NCBI GenBank assembly: GCA_019787685.1
Contig: JAHNUO010000003.1
Span: 2,480,001-2,544,000, forward strand
Source: Chiua virens
Lineage: Eukaryota > Basidiomycota > Agaricomycetes > Boletales > Boletaceae
DNA length: 64,000 bases
Reading direction: 5' to 3'
Position numbers and translations under genes: made by a program. This document shows, one piece after another, positions 57,601-64,000 of the stretch. Position 1 is the first letter of the stretch; each line of letters opens with the position of its first letter. The notes below the pieces were generated by a model. That model was not told the origin of the DNA. It did no database searches and saw only the letters and a list, made by a program, of their open reading frames with translations.

Positions 57601-59674
57601 CCAGGACCTCGCTCCGAACAGCTCATTTGGCGCGGAGTTGGTCGAGCGTGCTTTGCATGCGGCGCATATATCGATGCTCGAGTTTCTTCTTCCACCGGAT
57701 GAGCCACCTCCAGCTCGGTTCCTGATCGCTGCATGCACCGGAAATACCCCCGAAACAGTTTCGGTGGTCCGTTTCTTGCTCGATAAGAAGGTTAATATAC
57801 GCGCCGTCTTACGTAGACGTAAGCACACAGCGCTTCATCTTGCTGTGATGTCGCCCTGGGAACCACGCGCTTTGGAGCTGACAAAAATGCTCCTCGATGC
57901 TGGCTGTGACGCTGGTGTGCGGAATGGACGGAAAGAGACGCCATTGATGATTGCAGTGAGACGAGGATATATCATGGTCGTGGAACGTCTTCTCTCGTGC
58001 AAGACTTCGCTGCCCTCCCATATCCTTCTTTTGGCATTACAGACACGCCAGAAACCCCGAATGATCCAGGTGCTATTACGTGGAGGTGCCAATATAGACG
58101 CATGCACCGATAGTGGAAACACGGTGCTTGACCTCCTCCTCATGAGCTTTGAGGACGCGCAAGAGGAGGAGTTCCAAGATGAAGAGCGAGTTGCGGGCGA
58201 GGTTGTACGTGAAGCGTGGCAGGACCGAGAGGACACAACATCGCAGGGTGATGAAAGTGAGGATGACGAGATTGTGGACGACAGTATAGAAGATGACTGG
58301 AGTGAATATGGGGATGAGGACGAGGAATATGAAAGCGGCATCTATGGCCCGTGCGAGGAATACCAGGAAGTCGAACGGTTGGAGCTGGTCAAGATTCTCA
58401 TTGATATTGAAACTGGCTGTGATCCCGCTTTCTTCAGTGCTCGGTGGAGAACGTTTCTGGACGTTGCTATGCACAGAGGGGATGCTTCTGTTGTGGAATA
58501 TCTTCTCTCGTATGGTGTCCCACTCCCTCCAGACATCCTGTCAACTGCATTGCAGCACGACCTCATCGACAGCTTGGAGATTGCTGCACTCCTTGTTCGC
58601 AAAGGTGCTGATGTACATTCTACCACCGATGATGGAGATACAGTCCTTCACCTCTGTATCAAGCAGTACGGGGAATCATCCTGCCTTGACTTGATCAAGA
58701 TCTTTGTGGAGGCTGGCTGTGATCCCAATTCCTATGGTGCTCAGGGAACGACAGTTCTAGGAGTAGCGGCTGAATATGGATGCGCTTCCGTGATGGAATA
58801 TTTGCTCTCATGCAATGTCCCGTTTCCTCCTAGCATCCTTTCGACTGCATTACAGCATCCTCCCTGGACCCCGCAGGTGGTTGAATGCCTAGTTCTTCAA
58901 GGTGCTGATATGTGTTTCACAACATCTGAGGGAGACACGGCATTTGATCTCGCAATGAGGCATTACATGCCACCAACAAATTTAAAAGTGGTCAGCATCT
59001 TCATCAAAGCCGGCTATAATCCCACTCCCTTCAGCCCTGTGGGGACGAAAATTTTGGCAACTGCCATCCACTGGAGATATGCTTCCCTGGTTGATTTTCT
59101 GCTGCCTGCGGATGCCCGGTTCCCACCTGATATCCTATCTACCGCACTAAATCATCGTTGGAACGCTCAGCTTGTCGAAATCCTGGTTCGCAAAGGTGCA
59201 GACGTGCATTCCCCTTCAGATAGTGGAGAAACCATATTCCATCTGGCCATTACTGGGTACATTGAACCGGCATGTTTGCATTTGGTGGAGGCCTTTATCG
59301 GAGCTGGCTGCATTCCCACTTACTGCAATTTCGACGGCATGTCAGTATTGGAAGTGGCTATTAAAGCTGGGTACACTTACGTGGCGGAACTTCTACTCTC
59401 GCGTAACGTCCCGCTTCCTCCACACATCCTCCTTACCGCACTACAGCTTCATACGACTCCCGAGATGGTCGAATTCCTTGTTCGCCATGGTGCTGACGTA
59501 CACACTACCGCGTTCAACGGCGACAGTCTACTCCAGATTACCCAGGCGTCCTACGATGAACCAGACGAGCGTCAACGGATCGTCGAAATTCTCGAAAATG
59601 CACGGGAGGTGAAGAGAAAGTATACCAGTCCCGAGGATGTGACCCATGTTGCAAAGCGGCCGAGGCTAGAATAA
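54615..59674 (+). CDS. NACHT-ankyrin repeat STAND protein (fungal NLR-like)
   Basis: Eight exons (54615-55045, 55083-55202, 55258-55340, 55399-55569, 55635-55659, 55708-56283, 56336-56696, 56753-59674) join exactly to 1,562 codons. Residues 1-145 form a helical N-terminal domain (PLEVHCQQALEDIITISQRI). The NACHT core has Walker A GRGGCGKSV, split over a 65-nt intron and a 25-nt exon at about residue 268, Walker B ILIDALDECT at about 370, and LLVTSRP at about 400. A winged-helix-like region follows (LVRRALVWLIAALVPL, LALSHLTVKEYL). Residues about 735-1540 are ankyrin repeats, including four near-identical units of about 100 residues beginning near 58500, 58801, 59100 and 59391 (VPLPPDILSTALQH, ILVRKGADVHS, EAGCDP). 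A 75-residue acidic insertion lies at about 1050-1125 (58140-58360). Such proteins act as non-self sensors in fungi; ligand and output are unknown. No disruption is seen. Confidence 0.93.
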
Positions 59675-61660
59675 ATAGACCAACTCGGTAGGTGTCTGGA
59701 TCATACGCTGCCGCACTGGGATGTCATCATCTTCTCGCAGACGCTCTCTTTGACAGTCTCAACGGGCTCTGTCTGGTTTTGCGAGAGGTACCTAGATTGA
59801 AGTTTCGACGCTCAGTACGATCTTATTTAAGAACGAGAGTAATGTAACATTGCGAATTGGTTACCTTTACATCAGTAGGAATGAAAGCATGAAAGAGGGC
59901 ATTGATCGAAAACTGCGATTGGATAGATCCTGGAGCTTGGAGTCCCAGTCAGCCCCACAGCCTACTCTCCCGCAACCCAATTCTCCTACTCCCGTACCTG
60001 AAGTCTTTAGCTTTTCGATCCATAAATTCCATACCTTGTCCACAGGATGAGAGGTACACGATCCACTTCTAGGTGAATGGAGGAGCATGAGAGCATTTAG
60101 CGCACAAATCCCTTGCCGATTTCCGCGCATCCCCTCTGCAGTTCCTTAGCTTGACCCCGTTACGCAGGTCGAACCGGTGTGAGAAAGAAGACCTGCAGAA
60201 CGTCAGACTCTGCCTGGGTTCATCCACCGTTTCATTTCGTCTCGTACAACACTTGCTTATTTCGGTGAGCTCTCCCCCGGCGGCCCACTTTGTCCAACCA
60301 CTAAGGGGATTCTCTTCGCAAGCGCAACATATGAGTGTCTTGGAAATGTCAACGACCGTGTCCACGAGCGTGGGTGGTACGATCCTACCCAAAGGCAAGG
60401 TTTCAAGGCGATCTGGAAGTAAGAGGTATGACACCATATTGGCGACGAAGGTTAGTAATTCTGTCGTCTATCCTTCGGTTGTAGAAGTGACAAAGTCAGG
60501 TCGCACATTGAAGCAGGTAAGAGAGCCTCATCTAGCTGCGGACGAGCATGGTCCACCAACCGCTCGCGGCTTGTACAAGGACCTATTATATAAAATGTCC
60601 GTGCGAATAGGGTCCAGGCTGAATGTGTTTGAACGCGGTTGCCGGATCCGCATGTAAGATTTGAGCTAGTATACTGATCTGTTGTCTTATAGTAAGCAAT
60701 TAACGACGTAAATTAAAATGTGTCCCTATGCGATGCATATGATTCCGATACGAGAAATCCGACGAGCCTGAGGCATGCATCCAACATAAAGTCTACATTT
60801 ACCCATGCATGCATCAGAACTATGATTCTACCGGAATCAAGATCAGTTGAGGGCAAGATACTATCGATATGAAACTTGAACTCACAGGCCATTCCTCCCC
60901 GTCACCCGCATCAGTTCTCTCTCACCCTCGGGTGATATGGGAGATATGGCGTGGTGTTGTACACCTTGCCATTGATAGCCGTCCAAGCGTCATCTTCCTT
61001 GCTATACAGCTTCAGTACGGAGGGGGGGATCCGTAGTACTCTGTGCGTTTACACTCTGATTTTTCGGTCGGGAATACCTATTAGTGCAAAGTACAGGAAG
61101 GACGACTCGGAACAGAGGACGCACTCTCAAGTCTTGCTGCGACGACTTCAAGCTAGCGCAGTCCAACGGACCTCCTGGTGCAAGTACCACATTTCTTGAA
61201 GGCTTTTCGGTCGCTCTGTCGCGGCCATCGGTGCAAGTAAGGATGACGATGCAATGTGGGGTTTCGCCTATGTGATTCCAGGTTGAAACCAAGTCGGGAA
61301 CTGGTGGTGGGGTATCAACGTATCGTCGTTTGGTATTATAGGAATGCTCTGAGATTCTGAGATGTTGCTGGGGTAGAGGATGAGGATGGTTGCACGCTGG
61401 ACGCTCTTGTGCACACAGCCACAGCTAGAAAATGATTTCGATCATGCGATCGAGTCACCCGCACAGTGACCGCGGCTTGTTTCATTTACTGAGTCTGACG
61501 TTTCCTTTTTCTTTTTCTTTTCCTTTATTCTATTATACTTACATCAATCCTTATCCTCCCTTCACCATGTCGGTGTTACATCCTTTGTTTCCTTGTCTCT
61601 CCGAGTCGGCGCGGACGTCATTCTTCAGTTCCTCAAGCTGAGCCACTGTTAATCTGGTGG
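59675..61660. other. Intergenic region
   Basis: No gene is supported. Frames at 60151-60657 (plus) and 60437-60069 (minus) overlap and lack recognisable domains. A C/T-rich tract (TTTTTCTTTTTCTTTTCC) at 61506-61523 probably belongs to the promoter of the next gene. Confidence 0.4.
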
Positions 61661-61668
61661 TATATAAG
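61661..61668 (+). promoter_or_regulatory. TATA-like box
   Basis: TATATAAG lies 107 nt before ATG 61775, after a pyrimidine-rich tract, the usual layout of a fungal promoter. Confidence 0.45.
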
Positions 61669-61774
61669 CCGACCTGTACTTCCAGTTCATCAACGAATCG
61701 AACCCTCCACTTCGGTAAACCACGACATTGAGATTGATCATTCCAGGACAATCACCATTCGAATTCTCTACGAC

Positions 61775-62169
61775 ATGCTTTCATCATGCTATTTTGACGA
61801 TGTACGTGTTTCTGGACTATTAAGCTCAACTGTACCTCATTTTATTCACCACAGGGGGATACTCCGTCCACGAGTTCGGATGCCATAGAAAGAATGTTGT
61901 CGCTACCCACTGCACAAGTCAAGCTTTCAAGTATGTTTGCCATGCTTACGTTGGTTTTCTGACACTTGAATCCATCAGAGGAAACAATAGTCGATCTTGA
62001 GAAAATCCTTCAGGAGCTCCAGAACCGACTTGCAAAAATTCAAGGTCAGTGCGAGGTGCAGTCACGCGAGCTCGCCTCGGTGGAAAAAGAACTCAGAACA
62101 CGTAAGTTAGAGTTATTCCATGAGGAAGGTTGCACGATCGATACACTCGCTGCTCCAATGGACCACTGA
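61775..62169 (+). CDS. Small coiled-coil protein of unknown function
   Basis: ATG 61775 opens MLSSCYFDD; an intron of about 53 nt joins GDTPSTSSDAIERMLSLPTA, and a second (about 61932-61979) joins ETIVDLEKILQELQNRLAKI. The frame continues through CEVQSRELASVEKELRT to TGA 62167-62169; a further GTAAGT at 62102 may begin another intron, so the 3' end is uncertain. The product is about 100 residues, mostly a heptad-patterned coiled coil. Basidiomycete F-box proteins often start with such a coiled coil, but no F-box is seen downstream. It could be a truncated member of that group. Confidence 0.45.
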
Positions 62170-63503
62170 GTGGAGACGTTGAGGCTAGAGATCCAGGGCT
62201 CATGGCCGCATGACAGTGACAGATGTGGATCATATGGTCAATGTCGAAGTATCACTGGAATGAATAGAAGAAAATATGTGTGTCCAATGAGCCTGATATC
62301 CCGGCAGATGATTGCGGTGGCCATAGTGACAGACGACACAAGCGTGCGGACATTGGGTAGATTGTCGAGCTCTTCCTGCTCATAGGATGATTGGCGGTGT
62401 GTGCCCTGACCCCGTTGGACATTTACTGTATAGGCGATGATAGTCTCCATTAAACCTCCACGAGGTTAAAAGATGTAGTTTCGACGTTTTCCTTGACCAA
62501 AGCTCACGGGGAAAATATTGATGAAGGGAATCTGAATCTGAAGAAATCATAAGCGGCAGCCAAGCCCTGTCAAAAGTCAATTAGGGCGTCGGTCGACACA
62601 GTGCTGGCTACTTCTGACGAGATATCGCGATAGTCCAGAGATAATAAGAGAGGTTCTGCCACAGCACTTGAGTAATCACGCGGAGACAGTGCAGTCCGTA
62701 TGGCGGCATTGGCGAGGCATATGGAACGTTCCGAATCCGAATTACGCGGCGGAAGATTCCGACATGAGGGCTGTCGTGCATCACGGCTGTCGTGCACAAA
62801 TGCCTGAAGAGGCGCTGGGAAAAACAGAGCATGCCGTATGTACCACGGAATTTTATTCTTGTGGAGGACATCCGGGTGCTGGATGACTGACATTGGCATG
62901 GCAATGGCCTTCACAGCAACTTGATTGAATAATAATCGTATTTTGTCCTGTTCATCTCAGATTAGGCAGAACAGGGTGCGGCTTCATTCAAAGTTTCCAA
63001 TCCTGCCAAGTATATGACGCATTCCGATGGTCGCATCATATTGTATTCAAGCGATTCCGGATCGGTTCTGATGGCTGCTATAGAGGCAGAGCGTTTGAAA
63101 TTTTAATTCGCCACACATTTGTAGTGGAAAAAGAGTAAAATTCTGGTACTCAGCATTCATTGTCAGTATCAAATGCAAGAAAAGTGAAACCTACATGTTA
63201 TATCATCATGATATCATCGATTCGGAGCCAAAAGTAATGCATGGAGTATACTAAATTGTAGAAATTGAGTTCCGCCACTGGTACTACAGCATTGGCAAGG
63301 CATTGGCCATGACGACCGTATGAACGCCGGAACCAGTCTCAAAGTTCTGTCCGACAAAAAAATATCTCCACCAATCTTCAAGTCCAACAAGCTTACTTAG
63401 TAAGCCCATCAGTCTGCCAGTGAGCAGGTTTCCGCACACGTTTTCTAGGTCGCTTCTGACTTTTGTTTGATTGGAACGCTACTAGCCTGAGGCCATCGAG
63501 ATC
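62170..63503. other. Intergenic region
   Basis: No gene is supported. Overlapping short frames on both strands at 62570-62914 show no domain. The right part is the upstream region of the DUF6533 gene. Confidence 0.4.
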
Positions 63504-64000
63504 ATGTCTTCTGCTTTGCAGTCTGCCCTCACAGCCATTCAGCAGAACAACTATAAGGCTCGTACGTTCAACATCCACAGTTGTGACCATCAATTAGCCT
63601 AGTCTCACAGACTTCTCGCAGTCGCTTTACTCACTGCTATCGGATATGATTACAGTAAGTTTTCTACACTGTTCCCATACATGATACGAGACACAAACTT
63701 ATGCACCTGGATCAAGTCCTTGTCCTGCCGAACGAAGTGCGTATTCTTACTATATCTTACTATACCGTACTCTGTCGTGAATCGAAATATTTTACTCACA
63801 ATCCGATGAAGATAGAGTACATCTGGGTGAGGTCACATCTGGCATGCCTGAGTTAACACACTCCTGATAATGCCACAGAGCAATCCGTGGACCTGGGTGT
63901 CGACATTGTTCCTTCTTGTGCGTGCCGGAATGCGGTTCAACACAAACACATCTTTGAACTGATCTTTACAGGTTCGTTATTGTGGCCTGTATAACTTGGT
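63504..64000 (+). CDS. DUF6533 domain membrane protein, 5' part (cut by the window edge)
   Basis: ATG 63504 opens MSSALQSALTAIQQNNY. Small exons splice in frame: 63504-63561, 63623-63655, 63717-63736, 63812-63826, 63879-63920 and from about 63972. Together they read ALALLTAIGYDYI, LVLPNE, IEYIW, SNPWTWVSTLFLL and VRYCGLYNL. The pattern YDYIL...EIEYIW..PW.WVSTLF.VRY.GL is the signature of DUF6533, the first part of multi-pass membrane proteins expanded in Agaricomycetes. Their function is unknown. The rest of the gene lies beyond 64000. Confidence 0.85.

Noticed and set aside
60069..60657. Opposing ORFs on both strands
   Set aside because: Neither has a recognisable domain, a convincing start context or supporting neighbouring exons.

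Overview
The window is nuclear DNA of a filamentous basidiomycete, most likely an Agaricomycete; a Rhizoctonia/Ceratobasidium-type genome is my best guess, but nothing here proves the genus. The reasons are protein-coding genes cut by many 40-60 nt GT-AG introns with CTRAY-like branch points, and families typical of this group: a fungal ER 6TM transporter, a Zn2Cys6 regulator, basidiomycete-type HET and NACHT-ankyrin proteins, a P450, a UstYa-like relic, a DUF4470/MYND-like relic, a DUF6533 membrane protein, a KDZ DNA transposon and a Tad-like LINE.

Layout. 0-6.2 kb: two minus-strand host genes (ER transporter, cut by the left edge; Zn2Cys6 factor). 6.2-11.8 kb: gene-poor sequence with no convincing gene. 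11.8-16.0 kb: a ten-exon plus-strand gene encoding one WD40-coiled-coil-TPR-HET polypeptide. 16-18 kb: weak small ORFs. 18.1-24.8 kb: an acyltransferase of the condensation/AATase fold, a convergent cytochrome P450 and a broken UstYa-like oxidase gene, which look like the remains of a small secondary-metabolism cluster. 25.8-29.2 kb: two oppositely oriented low-complexity arrays rich in hairpins, enclosing a small minus-strand gene and a decayed membrane-protein gene.

29.4-44.1 kb is a transposon island: fragments of an older copy (29.5 and 30.4 kb), a KDZ transposase fused to a Ulp1-type cysteine protease (31.5-35.8 kb, two in-frame TGA codons), a TE-associated gene (36.3-37.6 kb), a minus-strand gene with a tandemly duplicated exon (38.3-39.3 kb) and a large multi-exon accessory gene (39.4-43.9 kb). 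The last two are bracketed by clusters of the palindrome TACTAGTA. 44.4-48.6 kb holds a weak minus-strand gene and a strongly decayed DUF4470/MYND-like gene. 49.1-54.0 kb is a minus-strand LINE whose two ORFs carry three in-frame TGA codons between them. 54.6-59.7 kb is an intact NACHT-ankyrin gene with about 100-residue internal repeats. The last 4 kb hold a small coiled-coil gene and the start of a DUF6533 membrane protein.

Two themes link the window. First, two intact allorecognition- or immunity-type genes (HET and NACHT-ANK) sit on either side of about 30 kb of transposons and dead genes. Second, nearly every broken gene is broken by stop codons explicable as a single C-to-T or G-to-A transition, often CGA to TGA, while the host genes read through cleanly; this fits methylation-linked or RIP-like mutation of repeats. 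Gene models below were spliced by eye, so exon borders are inference from consensus sites and frame continuity.
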